A stretch of DNA of 64,000 nt from Gracilimonas sp. GTDB lineage: Bacteria > Bacteroidota > Rhodothermia > Balneolales > Balneolaceae. Under the pieces are notes generated by a model. The model was not told the origin of the DNA. It did no database searches and worked only from the letters and a program-made list of their open reading frames with translations. This document shows positions 1 through 9,098 of this stretch, piece after piece. Made by a program: the position numbers and the translations under genes. The stretch is taken from assembly GCF_017641085.1 (NCBI RefSeq), contig NZ_JAEPPI010000003.1, positions 248,001-312,000 on the forward strand, read 5' to 3'. The first letter of the stretch is position 1, and every line of letters begins with the position of its first letter.

Positions 1-2
1 CC

Positions 3-377
3 TGGTACCTGATGGAGTACGGGTGGCTTTCGTTGCTGATAATTCCGCTTTTGGGATATTTAGGTTGGATGAGATATCAGGATGCAGCCCTTGGGCTTGG
101 AGATAAAATCCTAAGAATGCGTTACCGGGTAGTGTCGCGCACAACCGCTATTGTGAAAAAGAACCGGATTCAAAATGCGGAGACCAGCCAAAATCCTTTC
201 CAGGAGAATAAAGACATTCAGAACCTGACGGTGACGGCGGCATCAGGGGCCGGAGGTATGGGTTTTGAGACGGCTGACCTTAGTTCGCGGGATACTTTAA
301 AAGTGTTAAAATGGCTGATGAATGAACCTATTGAGGAAGAGGAAACCGAAGTCAGTTACCCAGCTCAAACTGAATAA
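3..377 (+). CDS. PH-domain membrane protein (YdbT/DUF304-like), C-terminal part, cut by left edge
   Basis: The reading frame is open from the left edge, so the visible 125 codons are the C-terminal end of a longer gene; the ATG at 12 is probably internal. The segment starts with a hydrophobic stretch (LLIIPLLGYLGW) followed by RYQDAALGLGDKILRMRYRV and VVSRTTAIVKKNRIQ. This arrangement is typical of the bacterial PH (bPH2, former DUF304) domains of YdbS/YdbT-like membrane proteins, and the tail (VTAASGAGG, then LKVLKWLMNE) fits the end of such a domain. The function of this family is poorly defined; some members are linked to envelope or antibiotic tolerance. The last 26 bases overlap convergently with the sensor-kinase gene on the other strand. 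The assignment rests on pattern resemblance only. Confidence 0.55.
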   Translation, partial: WYLMEYGWLSLLIIPLLGYLGWMRYQDAALGLGDKILRMRYRVVSRTTAIVKKNRIQNAETSQNPFQENKDIQNLTVTAASGAGGMGFETADLSSRDTLKVLKWLMNEPIEEEETEVSYPAQTE

Positions 378-2100
378 TAAAGCGTGTCCTTTCTCCGCTT
401 TCGATCTTCAGCGTTCCGTTTACCCTCTTAATTAGGACCCTGATCAGTGTCATGCCGAGTGAATCGCTTTGATCCGGATCAAAATCTTCGGCTATGCTGT
501 CGCCATTATTCTCAACGACTAATTCCATACCCGACCCGCTTTTCTCCAGTGAAATCCTGATGACACCTTCTTTATGATCTTTAAAAGCATGTTTGAAGGC
601 ATTATTGATTAGCTCATTGAGAATGAGTCCGATAGGTATTGCTTCATCCAGATCAATTTCAAAAGGAACCACGTCCAGTTGAATCTCAATATTCTTTTTG
701 TCGCTTGTGTAAGCATTCTTTATTTCCTCCGATAATTCCCGGATATACGCATCCAGCGGAATATTGGAAAGGGTAGAGGACTCATACAGCTTCTCGTGTA
801 CCTTGGCAATTGATTTGATGCGCGCCTGGCTGGAAGACAACAAGTCTTCAACGTCCTGGCTAACGTTATCTTTTTGAAGCTCCAGCAGGCTCGAAATAAT
901 AGCCAGGTTATTTTTCACCCGGTGATGTATTTCCTGTAACAGAACCTCTTTCTCTTTAAGCGACTCCTTAATTTGTTTGTCTTGTTTTTTCTGTGTTGAG
1001 ATATCCCGTACGCTTCCGATAATAGCCTCGGGTTTGCCATCAGAGCCGCGAACCAGTGTTCGTACATTACTGACCCATTTCCAGTTTCCTGAGCTGTCTT
1101 TAAGCCGGAACTCAACGAAAGGGAGGAATTCGTTGTCTTCAATATGGTCATACTTTTCTACAACCTGCTGAATGCGCTCCCGGTCTTTGGGGTGCATTTT
1201 TGAGAAAATGAACGAGATTCCGCCATCCAGAAATTCCTCAGGTTTATAACCCAACATGGAGGTTAAGGCCGGGCTTACGTATTTGTACTCCCTGTCTTCC
1301 AAATTCATTTTGTAAAGTACGTCTTTGGAGTTGGAAAGCACCTGCTTGAACCGTTCTTCACTCTCCCTGAGGGTTTTCATCCAAACCCTTGTACTGTTCA
1401 GAAAGCGGTAAACCAGCCAAATGCCGATTCCAATAAGCATAAGCCCAAGGGTTATCACGCTCCAGCGCAAAACAGAGTTGACAAGACGAGCCAGATCACC
1501 CATTGCAGCCGAGAACCGAACTTCTAGGTCGGTGAATTCATGATCCATTTTTTCGATCCGTGTAACCCATTCTGTTTTTTGTCCTAAACTAATTTCAGGT
1601 GACTGTATCTGAGTTCGAATGGAATCTCCAAAGTGTATGAGGTCGGTAATTTTTTCATCAGCCTCCGTCCATATGTCAATGGCAGTTTGAACTTGTGGAG
1701 TCCAGCTAAACCTTCGGAATACATTAATCATATGCGGAATGTCTTCAGGGTGGTTTTTCCCCTTGATAAATCCATCATATGCTTTTTGATAATTGTAATC
1801 GTTTTTCAGCAGCTCTTCTCGGGCAGTGCGGTCACCAAGGTTTACACGCAATGCGCTCTTAAAGTGATTAAACTCCTCTTCGTTTTCCGTGATGATATAG
1901 TTGGTGAGATGGATAACAGACTCTTTTTGAGCTTTGGTCCACATACCTTCCCCACCAACATACCCGCGTACACCGGATGTGGTATTAATGGAGATGTTAA
2001 CGATAAGGATTAGTAGTATAGCACAGACAATGCCGAACGCAAAAAGAGCAACAACTTTCTGATCTACATCCGGGCGCTTTTTACCATTCTCTAAAGCCAT
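352..2100 (-). CDS. PAS-domain sensor histidine kinase (HisKA_2 type)
   Basis: Predicted inner-membrane sensor kinase of 582 residues. Two membrane helices (about 14-37 and 212-233) enclose a periplasmic helical domain of roughly 170 residues that could be a CHASE3-like sensor. A PAS domain with its PAC tail follows at about 250-370 (KYVSPALTSMLGYKPEEF, then GSVRDIS). The transmitter begins with EIHHRVKNNLAIISSLLELQ, the HisKA_2 signature, placing the phospho-acceptor at His392, and the ATPase domain carries an N box (LNELINNAFKHA, about 494-505). HisKA_2 kinases usually signal to stand-alone receivers; no response regulator lies beside this gene. It ends inside the convergent PH-domain gene (26 bp overlap). 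The ligand is unknown. The family call is firm, the sensor-domain call is tentative. Confidence 0.9.
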   Translation of the reverse strand: MALENGKKRPDVDQKVVALFAFGIVCAILLILIVNISINTTSGVRGYVGGEGMWTKAQKESVIHLTNYIITENEEEFNHFKSALRVNLGDRTAREELLKNDYNYQKAYDGFIKGKNHPEDIPHMINVFRRFSWTPQVQTAIDIWTEADEKITDLIHFGDSIRTQIQSPEISLGQKTEWVTRIEKMDHEFTDLEVRFSAAMGDLARLVNSVLRWSVITLGLMLIGIGIWLVYRFLNSTRVWMKTLRESEERFKQVLSNSKDVLYKMNLEDREYKYVSPALTSMLGYKPEEFLDGGISFIFSKMHPKDRERIQQVVEKYDHIEDNEFLPFVEFRLKDSSGNWKWVSNVRTLVRGSDGKPEAIIGSVRDISTQKKQDKQIKESLKEKEVLLQEIHHRVKNNLAIISSLLELQKDNVSQDVEDLLSSSQARIKSIAKVHEKLYESSTLSNIPLDAYIRELSEEIKNAYTSDKKNIEIQLDVVPFEIDLDEAIPIGLILNELINNAFKHAFKDHKEGVIRISLEKSGSGMELVVENNGDSIAEDFDPDQSDSLGMTLIRVLIKRVNGTLKIESGERTRFIIQFELGN

Positions 2101-2158
2101 AAGTGCTTAATATTATTGTGTTATAAAATACCAACACAAGTAGTAAACCATAAAAAAA

Positions 2159-3829
2159 TTAACGCATCAGTTTTTTGTATTTAATGCGGTGAGGCTGGTC
2201 ATCGGTAATGCCGAGCCTCTGTTTACGATTCTCTTCGTATTCTTCATAATTTCCTTCAAACCAATACACCTGGCTGTTTCCTTCAAATGCTAAAATATGA
2301 GTAGCAATTCGATCGAGGAACCATCTATCGTGAGATATGACGACAGCACAGCCGGCAAATTCCAGTAAAGCCTCTTCGAGGGCTCGCAATGTATTTACAT
2401 CGAGATCATTAGTAGGTTCATCAAGAAGTAGCACATTGGCGCCTTCCTTCAGCATTTTTGCAAGGTGAACACGATTGCGTTCACCACCGGAAAGTTCGGT
2501 TACTTTTTTCTGTTGATCGCTTCCGCTGAAGTTGAAACGGGCTACATAGGCACGTGAATTCACTTCCCGGTTGCCCAGCTGAATAGTGTCTTGCCCGCCC
2601 GAGATTTCTTCCCAAATTGTTTTAGAAGGATCAAGAGGTCTCTTCTGGTCTATATAGCCAAGCTTTACGGTATCTCCGGTTACCAACTTTCCGCTGTCGG
2701 GTTCTTCTTGTCCGGTTATCATTTTAAATAAGGTGGTTTTACCGGCACCATTTGGACCGATCACTCCAACAATACCCCCGGGAGGCAACTTGAAGTTCAT
2801 GTCTTCAATCAGCAGGCGTTCTTCAAACCCTTTGGTCACATGATCAGCAACAATCACCTTATCGCCAAGGCGCGGACCGGCGGGGATGAAAATCTCCATG
2901 TCATCACGGCGTTTTTCGTGCTCCTCAGAAAGTAATTCCTCGTATTTGTTGATACGGGCTTTACTCTTGGCGCGTCGTCCTTTAGGGTTCTGACGAATCC
3001 AGTCCAGCTCCTGCTTAAGTGTTTTTTGACGTTTGGATTCTTCTTTCTCTTCCTGCTCCAGTCGTTTGGATTTTTGTTCCAGCCACGAGCTGTAATTGCC
3101 TTCAAACGGAATCCCTTCGCCGCGATCCAGCTCAAGAATCCAGCCGGCCACATTGTCAAGAAAGTAACGGTCGTGAGTTACGGCAATAACAGTTCCTTCA
3201 TAGCGATCCAGATGTTGTTCAAGCCAGCCAACGGATTCAGCGTCCAGGTGGTTGGTCGGCTCATCCAGTAACAAGACATCAGGTTTTTTAAGCAGTAAGC
3301 GACAAAGGGCAACACGGCGGGCTTCGCCACCGGAAAGCACCTCTACGGAAGTATCGCCGGGAGGGCACCGAAGGGCGTCCATCGCTTGTTCCAGCTTACT
3401 GTCGATATCCCAGGCTTCAACCTGATCAATTTTTTCCTGCAGCTTAGATTGCCTTTCAATCAATTTCTCAAAGTCAGCATCAGGATCACTGAAAGCAGCA
3501 TTCACTTCTTCATATTCTTTAAGCAGGTCCATGGTTTCCTGCACTCCTTCTTCCACAATTTCCTTTACGGTTTTGGAAGGATCCAGCTTGGGCTCCTGCG
3601 ACAGATACCCAAAAGTAATTCCTTTCTGAATGCTGATATCGCCCTGGTAGTTTTGGTCTTTCCCGGCAATAATTCGCAGTAGGGTGGACTTACCTGCACC
3701 GTTTAAACCCAGCACGCCGATTTTAGCTCCATAAAAGAAGGAGAGGTAGATATCTTTAAGTACCGTTTTGTTGGGTTTGTAAGTTTTGCTTACCCCAACC
3801 ATAGAAAAAATGATCTTATTGTCGCTCAA
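2159..3829 (-). CDS. ettA: Energy-dependent translational throttle protein EttA (ABC-F ATPase)
   Basis: Cytoplasmic ABC-F protein of 556 residues, almost the length of E. coli EttA. It has two nucleotide-binding domains: Walker [10 protein letters not shown] and GPNGAGKTT, signatures [16 protein letters not shown] and [15 protein letters not shown], Walker B DEPTNHLD and DEPTNDLD. A charged linker with an arm-like insertion lies between them and there are no membrane segments. EttA binds the ribosomal E site and gates entry into elongation according to the ATP/ADP ratio. The start is an unusual TTG at 3829. I keep it because residues 2-12 ([11 protein letters not shown]) align with the first strand of EttA, whereas the first ATG (3802) would cut this strand off. 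It stands alone between the sensor kinase and the ZIP transporter. Confidence 0.93.
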   Translation of the reverse strand: MSDNKIIFSMVGVSKTYKPNKTVLKDIYLSFFYGAKIGVLGLNGAGKSTLLRIIAGKDQNYQGDISIQKGITFGYLSQEPKLDPSKTVKEIVEEGVQETMDLLKEYEEVNAAFSDPDADFEKLIERQSKLQEKIDQVEAWDIDSKLEQAMDALRCPPGDTSVEVLSGGEARRVALCRLLLKKPDVLLLDEPTNHLDAESVGWLEQHLDRYEGTVIAVTHDRYFLDNVAGWILELDRGEGIPFEGNYSSWLEQKSKRLEQEEKEESKRQKTLKQELDWIRQNPKGRRAKSKARINKYEELLSEEHEKRRDDMEIFIPAGPRLGDKVIVADHVTKGFEERLLIEDMNFKLPPGGIVGVIGPNGAGKTTLFKMITGQEEPDSGKLVTGDTVKLGYIDQKRPLDPSKTIWEEISGGQDTIQLGNREVNSRAYVARFNFSGSDQQKKVTELSGGERNRVHLAKMLKEGANVLLLDEPTNDLDVNTLRALEEALLEFAGCAVVISHDRWFLDRIATHILAFEGNSQVYWFEGNYEEYEENRKQRLGITDDQPHRIKYKKLMR

Positions 3830-3950
3830 TGAAATACGTATTTATTAGAATTAATAAGATGTAAAAGGTACGAAATGCGCATTGATTTTTTGAACACCTT
3901 TCGAAATTAACTTTTGCCGGAAACCCGAAAATTTTGAAATAGTAACAAAT

Positions 3951-3981
3951 GAAAAAGGCATCGACTTTATTATCGATGCCT
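3951..3981 (-). terminator. Rho-independent terminator of the ZIP transporter gene
   Basis: A perfect 9-bp stem (AGGCATCGA at 3956-3964, TCGATGCCT at 3973-3981) with an 8-nt loop. Read on the minus strand it is followed by a run of five U. It sits 26 bp after the ZIP stop codon. Confidence 0.85.
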
Positions 3982-4006
3982 CTGGAAAATACTTTAGTAA
4001 AAAATT

Positions 4007-4837
4007 TTACCCGAGTGCTACATCTAATACCATCATCACCACAAAGCCAACCATTACACCTAAAGTAGCCAGGTCAGCATTTCCGTGAAGCTGACTTTCC
4101 GGGATCAATTCCTCTACCACTACATAGATCATGGCGCCGGCGGCAAATGCGAGTGCATAAGGGAGGATAGGCGTGATGAAAATTACGGCCGCAGCTCCAA
4201 TCACAGCAGAAACCGGCTCTACAATACCGGAGAGCTGTCCATAGTTGAAACTTTTTAATCGGCTCAGTCCATCACGACGAAGTGGCATGGAGATGGCAAT
4301 TCCTTCCGGGAAGTTTTGAATACCAATACCAATAGCCAGCGTAATAGCTCCGGCCACTGTTGCCCCGCCAACCATATCTAGGCCGAGGCTAGCTGCTCCA
4401 AAAAGAACTCCAATAGCTAAACCTTCCGGTATGTTATGCAGGGTAATGGCTAACACAAGCAGGGTGGCTCGTTTCCATTTTGTGTCCACACCTTCCGCTT
4501 CATCACGTGGTAATCCAATGTGCAGGTGGGGGACATAGGCATCACAAATTCTCAGGAAGACCCCGCCAAGTAAAAAACCAATGGCTGCAGGAACCCAGCC
4601 AATCATACCCTGTGCTTCGGCCAGTTCAATTCCGGGTATAATTAATGACCACACACTCGCTGCAATCATAACCCCGGCAGCGAAGCCCATCATACCATCC
4701 AATAGTTTGTAGTTTATGCCTTTCGTGAAAAAAACAAGAGCCGCTCCAAGCGATGTTACACCCCAGGTAAATAACCCGCCCATTAAGGCTTGTACAATAG
4801 GGTTCAGCTCAAAAAACCAGTTTGGTAAGAATTCCAT
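4007..4837 (-). CDS. ZIP family divalent metal transporter
   Basis: Integral inner-membrane protein of 276 residues with about eight helices, taking up Zn2+ or related divalent cations in this family. The metal-binding motifs of ZIP helices are clear: HNIPEGLAIGV in the middle and NFPEGIAIS two helices later, each carrying the His/Asn/Glu ligands. The loop before them has only scattered charged residues (HLHIGLPRDEAEG), less His-rich than in many ZIPs. The frame extends to a TTG at 4861, but I chose ATG 4837, which gives a start typical of the family just before the first helix. It is monocistronic, closed by a strong terminator at 3951-3981. The family is certain, the substrate is not; Zn2+ is the default expectation. 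Confidence 0.88.
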   Translation of the reverse strand: MEFLPNWFFELNPIVQALMGGLFTWGVTSLGAALVFFTKGINYKLLDGMMGFAAGVMIAASVWSLIIPGIELAEAQGMIGWVPAAIGFLLGGVFLRICDAYVPHLHIGLPRDEAEGVDTKWKRATLLVLAITLHNIPEGLAIGVLFGAASLGLDMVGGATVAGAITLAIGIGIQNFPEGIAISMPLRRDGLSRLKSFNYGQLSGIVEPVSAVIGAAAVIFITPILPYALAFAAGAMIYVVVEELIPESQLHGNADLATLGVMVGFVVMMVLDVALG

Positions 4838-4973
4838 ATTTTTTTGTTTTGAATATAACAATTTGCTTCGACTTACTAAAAATTTAGTGAAGGCTAATAT
4901 TTATGTTAAATAATTTTCAGATTAAAGGATTCATAATTTTACTACCTTATCGGTCGAACTACGACAATCAAGC

Positions 4974-5693
4974 ATGAGTAACGATATTTTAGCCTTTAAA
5001 GAACCAATCCGGGAAGGGTTGATCCGCATACTTTTGCGAATCGGCGATATAGAATGTGAAGTTGAGAATGATGCACCTGATTTCGTAGATCCACTCGAAG
5101 ATCACCCTGCCTTAACGGTTACACCCGAAGCGGACCTTAAAGATATTACCGATGCCTTTGTGGACAGTTACCCACTGGTGTTGAATAAGAGAAAGTCCAA
5201 AGAGGATAAAATAGTGTGGAATTTACCAGGGGGCGGTATTTGGTTTGATATGGAAATGGATAACGTGAAGGATGTATGGCTTACGGAATTCAGCTTTTTT
5301 ATTGAGAGTGAAAAGCCCCGATATCTTGCGTATTACATTCGTGATGTCGAACATAACATAGAGTGGCTGCAACCGGATGCCCAATCCGGAGAAATCCGGT
5401 CTTTGAGTACCTTCAAAAAGAAATTCACGCCTCCGCCGGTATCGGAGCGGAATGTGTACTCAGGGGGTGAAATTCTGAAATGTGCCGATATGCTCGGCCG
5501 CGCCATCAAGAAAATTGACATGCGCACGCAAGAGGCTCTGGTCAGGTTTAATACCGAAAAAGGAAACCTGGAACCGCTGCTCATCGGGATGGCCGAAAAG
5601 CTTGGATATACGATAAAATCTCTCGACAAAGAAGTGATCGAACGTGAGGGTGAGAAGGGCAGAAGCGTTAGCCATTCTATTTCATTGCAATAA
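4974..5693 (+). CDS. Conserved-looking hypothetical cytoplasmic protein
   Basis: A 239-residue acidic, soluble protein with no signal peptide, no membrane helix and no motif I can name. Visible features are an aspartate/glutamate-rich N-terminal third, a glycine-proline turn (NLPGGGIWFDMEMD, about 83-96), a proline-rich hinge (KKFTPPPVSERN) and a lysine-rich helical C-terminal segment. Good codon structure, a normal ATG and a strong hairpin directly after the stop argue that it is a real gene. It is transcribed divergently from the ZIP transporter and is monocistronic. No function is proposed. Confidence 0.7.
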   Translation: MSNDILAFKEPIREGLIRILLRIGDIECEVENDAPDFVDPLEDHPALTVTPEADLKDITDAFVDSYPLVLNKRKSKEDKIVWNLPGGGIWFDMEMDNVKDVWLTEFSFFIESEKPRYLAYYIRDVEHNIEWLQPDAQSGEIRSLSTFKKKFTPPPVSERNVYSGGEILKCADMLGRAIKKIDMRTQEALVRFNTEKGNLEPLLIGMAEKLGYTIKSLDKEVIEREGEKGRSVSHSISLQ

Positions 5694-5728
5694 AAAACCC
5701 GGCACTTTTGGGAAGTCACCGGGTTTAA
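5692..5728. terminator. Bidirectional intrinsic terminator
   Basis: Stem AAACCCGG (5695-5702) / CCGGGTTT (5719-5726) with a 16-nt loop, A-rich on the left and T-rich on the right. It lies between two convergent genes and can terminate both of them. Confidence 0.8.
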
Positions 5729-5752
5729 ATGCTAACAGAGAAATCCGAAGTA

Positions 5753-6874
5753 CTAACCCTCCTGTTTCCAGAAGATAATGCCTCCGGCTTGTTTACCGGT
5801 CTCTACTATATCAACACGTTCTAAGGTTTTCAGGTTAATGATATCAACAGAGCCGGGTTCGCCACCTATGCCTTCAACCGAAATAAATGCATAATTGTTA
5901 TCGGTTGAAATAGCTACACCGTGGCTTACTTTTCGGCTGTTTTTAATTTTTGCCAGTTCCTTGCCGGAGCTCAAATCCCAAACACCGGTTGCTCCTTCTC
6001 CTTTATATGTTACCACTAACAGCTTACCATCGTGGCTGACTTCGAGGTTGTACGGTGCTTTTCCGGTTTTCCATCGCTTGGTTACTTCCCATTTGTTGGT
6101 GTTGATCTCGAGAACCTCATCGGAGCCGTTGGCTGCAACGTACACCAGGGGTTTTGTTGGATGAGGATCGGCCCAGGTGGGTTTTTCAACCGGTTTATGC
6201 ATCATCTCACCATGATTCATCCCAGAGTGATCCATATCGGCCGACATTTTTCCACTCATTTTTTTGCCGGATAGCTTGAGTTTTCTCTGTACTTCAAGCG
6301 CTTCGGTATCAATTTCAATCAGTTCGTCAGTCATCATAGATACATGATACTGCCGGGTCCCTGAACTGTTAATACGTGAACCATGAGGCATAATGCCGGT
6401 TTCGATATCCGAAAGCCGGGTCATTGATTCAGGCTCAACCACTGAAACGGTACTGGGTTCCATATCTCCGTGGAGGTTGAAATTAACCACATAAAGCAAC
6501 CCCGTAGTTGAGGAAATATCCATACTGGCCGGAAACAAGCCCAGTTCGACTTCTCCAATAAACTCGTTGGTTCCGGTTTCGAACTTCCAGAGTTTACCGT
6601 AGGGCATTCCGTGGGCAATGCTTACAAACCAATGCTCTCCATCCGGGGAGACGGTGAGACCGTGCGGCCCTTCGTTTTCCTGAGGCCAGGTACCCACCCT
6701 TATGGTTTCTGCAATTTCACCCTTCTGAGTTTCACCGTCGAAATGTACCAGATGAACTTCATCGTCTGATTCTGCGGCTACATACACATAATAGTCTTGA
6801 GCATAGGAATTGGAGGTTCCCCAAAAAAGGAAGACTCCAACACACAGTGCAAATAAAGCTCTCTTAAAACTCAT
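5753..6874 (-). CDS. Secreted YVTN/YncE-like beta-propeller protein with a Met/His insert
   Basis: A 373-residue protein with an N-terminal signal peptide (residues 1-25, ending SNSYA-Q), so exported. The mature part consists of about seven repeats of the YVTN/NHL propeller type, seen as units such as VYVAAESDDEVHLV, GLLYVVNFN, PLVYVAANGSDEVLEI and YAFISVEGIGGEPGSVDII. Between two blades (about 206-226) is a low-complexity loop rich in Met and His (ADMDHSGMNHGEMMHK) that resembles periplasmic copper-binding motifs. It is 18 bp downstream of the LVIVD-repeat protein and probably co-transcribed with it. Related propellers occur with copper or nitrite proteins, but no catalytic residues are evident, so the role is structural, carrier-like or unknown. 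Confidence 0.8.
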   Translation of the reverse strand: MSFKRALFALCVGVFLFWGTSNSYAQDYYVYVAAESDDEVHLVHFDGETQKGEIAETIRVGTWPQENEGPHGLTVSPDGEHWFVSIAHGMPYGKLWKFETGTNEFIGEVELGLFPASMDISSTTGLLYVVNFNLHGDMEPSTVSVVEPESMTRLSDIETGIMPHGSRINSSGTRQYHVSMMTDELIEIDTEALEVQRKLKLSGKKMSGKMSADMDHSGMNHGEMMHKPVEKPTWADPHPTKPLVYVAANGSDEVLEINTNKWEVTKRWKTGKAPYNLEVSHDGKLLVVTYKGEGATGVWDLSSGKELAKIKNSRKVSHGVAISTDNNYAFISVEGIGGEPGSVDIINLKTLERVDIVETGKQAGGIIFWKQEG

Positions 6875-6892
6875 AGTCTTGATGATTGTTGT

Positions 6893-8881
6893 TTAGTTGG
6901 TTCCCTGCTGAGGTTTATCAACCAGTTTTATAGCCCATAATCCTGAGTTCCAGTCAGAGATGAAAATATGGCCTTTGTATGGTTGTGGCCCCCAGGTGAA
7001 GGGTGCGTTTGGTACCAGTGCATCGGGGTGAGTGGGCTCAAACTTGGCAATCTCTCGTCCCTGATCGTACAGGTTACCCATCAGCTCTCCGGAAATATCA
7101 ACGATGCGAAGGCCAGCGTTGTAGTAAGCCACAAAAAGCAGATCGTCAACTACCCAAAAGTTATGCGTTCCTGCTTCAGGAACCTGGTAACGAGCCACCT
7201 CAGTAGGTTGGTCCCAGCCGTCAAATTTGATAAAGTGAATCCACCCGGCGGCTGCAACCGGATTGCTTCTGGAAGGAAGTCCGTTCGGGAAAGCCTCATC
7301 ACCGGCAATCACATAAAAATTACCTGTTGATTTACTTTTGAATGGGAATGCGGCATGATTCCATCCACTTGGATAGGCATAGCTTCCCAACTGAACAGGA
7401 TTTTCGGGAGATCCTCCGGCGGTTCCCATTTCTCCTTCCTGGGCACCAATATCAACAGCTACCACACCATCACTCCAGTTGGAGGAATAGGCAATTCCGT
7501 CTTCAATCCAAACATCGTGGATCGAGTGTCCGGGGGTGTCAAGCTCAAAACGACCAACCGTCTGTGGGTTTTCCGGGTCTTCAATATTAATGATATCGTA
7601 ACGGCGGCCGTTATTCACAGCATATACGTGGTCTTCGTAAATAAAAGCATTGTGCACACCGCCGGTCAGTCCTTCATTATACTCAGACAGGACTTTTACA
7701 TCCCGGGGATTACTTACATCCAGAACCACCATTCCGTTTTTACGATTTGAAGCACCTTCACGAGTGATTACTCCAATGGTTCCGTCTTCAGAAATTTTCA
7801 CGTCATTAACGGTGCGGGCATCCACGCGTACAGTATCGATAGGTGTGATATTAGCCGGATCGGTTACATCCCAGAAATAGGCATCGCCGCTGGCTCCCCA
7901 TGTTCCTGTGATGGCATAGTCTCTGCCGTCCACACCTTCCCAAACCCAAAGGTCGGATGTATGAACATCGAGTACTTCTCCATGTCCTACAACTTCAATA
8001 TCCTGTTGAACATTGCGGTCTTTAACGCGAACAATTTGCTCTTCAAATACATCTCCGGAGCGAGCGGTGAGGGTAAAGATGCCCGGCTTGTTGGCTACAA
8101 ATTTTCCATTCTGAGAAACCTGTCCTTCGGCACCTTGCCCCAGGTTATCGTCTGGCTGAGCGGTGTAAGAATAGGTGATCGGAGCATCTACTTCCTTATC
8201 GTTATTGCCGAGTGCTTTAGCGTCAAAGGTGATCACATCTCCGGTTCGGACTTCAGTTTCGGTATTACCAATGGTGATGGAAGCAGTAGGATTCTGCTTC
8301 ACAGTTACATTAAGTGTGGCTTTTTTACCTTCAGACTCAGCCGTGATTTTAGCTTTACCGGGCTTTTGAGCTACCAGTTTGCCGTGGCTTACCATAGCTA
8401 CCGATTGGTTGTCGCTGGAGATCTTCAGGTCCGGATTTTCGCGAATCAGGTCCATCGCATCAATCACATGTACATTCAAATCGATGGTTGTTTTGGAGTA
8501 GATGTTTTCAGGTACATCCACAAATTCTACCTTGGCAATAGGCGGATACGGAACATTGATCTCGAACTGCTTAATCACACGCTGATCCCGCGGGCCAGAC
8601 CGCAGAACAATAGCGGAATATGTGCCTGGTTTGTTGGCTTTTACAAGTCCGCTTCTGGATACTTCCAGATCCCGGCCGTTGCGGGAATAAAACAGAAGAG
8701 TGTCGGGAAGGGCTTCACCGTCTTCGGTCATCAAAGTGGCTTTAAGTTGAAGTTCATCCCCAACTTTTACTTCAACGGGATCAGGTTCGATTACAATTTT
8801 TAAAGAGCTTGCATCCTGCGCAAAAAGAGAGGTGCTACCAATAAGCAGGATGGAGGCTAAAATTTTTAATGCTTTTGCCAT
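6893..8881 (-). CDS. Secreted LVIVD-repeat beta-propeller protein with Big2-like Ig domains
   Basis: A 662-residue exported protein. Signal peptide at 1-22 (ILASILLIGSTSLFA-Q). Residues about 25-290 form three Ig-like (Big2-type) modules, visible as repeated strands ending in LVKANKPGTYSAIV, KLVAQKPGKAKITAES and KFVANKPGIFTLTARS. From about 300 to the end a propeller of LVIVD repeats follows (WDVTDPANITPIDTV, VLDVSNPRDVKVLSEY, IINIEDPENPQTVGRF, LRIVDISGEL). LVIVD proteins are extracytoplasmic and thought to mediate binding or adhesion; catalytic activity is not known. It is the first gene of a two-gene unit with the YVTN-type propeller. The domain assignment is good, the biological role unknown. 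Confidence 0.85.
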   Translation of the reverse strand: MAKALKILASILLIGSTSLFAQDASSLKIVIEPDPVEVKVGDELQLKATLMTEDGEALPDTLLFYSRNGRDLEVSRSGLVKANKPGTYSAIVLRSGPRDQRVIKQFEINVPYPPIAKVEFVDVPENIYSKTTIDLNVHVIDAMDLIRENPDLKISSDNQSVAMVSHGKLVAQKPGKAKITAESEGKKATLNVTVKQNPTASITIGNTETEVRTGDVITFDAKALGNNDKEVDAPITYSYTAQPDDNLGQGAEGQVSQNGKFVANKPGIFTLTARSGDVFEEQIVRVKDRNVQQDIEVVGHGEVLDVHTSDLWVWEGVDGRDYAITGTWGASGDAYFWDVTDPANITPIDTVRVDARTVNDVKISEDGTIGVITREGASNRKNGMVVLDVSNPRDVKVLSEYNEGLTGGVHNAFIYEDHVYAVNNGRRYDIINIEDPENPQTVGRFELDTPGHSIHDVWIEDGIAYSSNWSDGVVAVDIGAQEGEMGTAGGSPENPVQLGSYAYPSGWNHAAFPFKSKSTGNFYVIAGDEAFPNGLPSRSNPVAAAGWIHFIKFDGWDQPTEVARYQVPEAGTHNFWVVDDLLFVAYYNAGLRIVDISGELMGNLYDQGREIAKFEPTHPDALVPNAPFTWGPQPYKGHIFISDWNSGLWAIKLVDKPQQGTN

Positions 8882-9098
8882 GTCAGGTAAAATTAGTTAA
8901 TAGATAAGGGGTTTTTATTAAGACCTGTAATAAATCAAAAAAAAGTGAGAAATGAACTATTTGTCGCCCTAAAGTCTGCTCTTTTGAGCTCATTTTTCCT
9001 TATTTTACAGAATCCTGTTTTTCGATATGACAAAGGAATTTTATTCTTGTCATTCGTTGTTCCTACCAACCAAAACCAACTCATTTTTTCTTACATAG

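Noticed and set aside
8882-9098. Glycine riboswitch upstream of gcvP
   Set aside because: No conserved glycine-aptamer motifs seen in the 217 bp, only an AT-rich leader.
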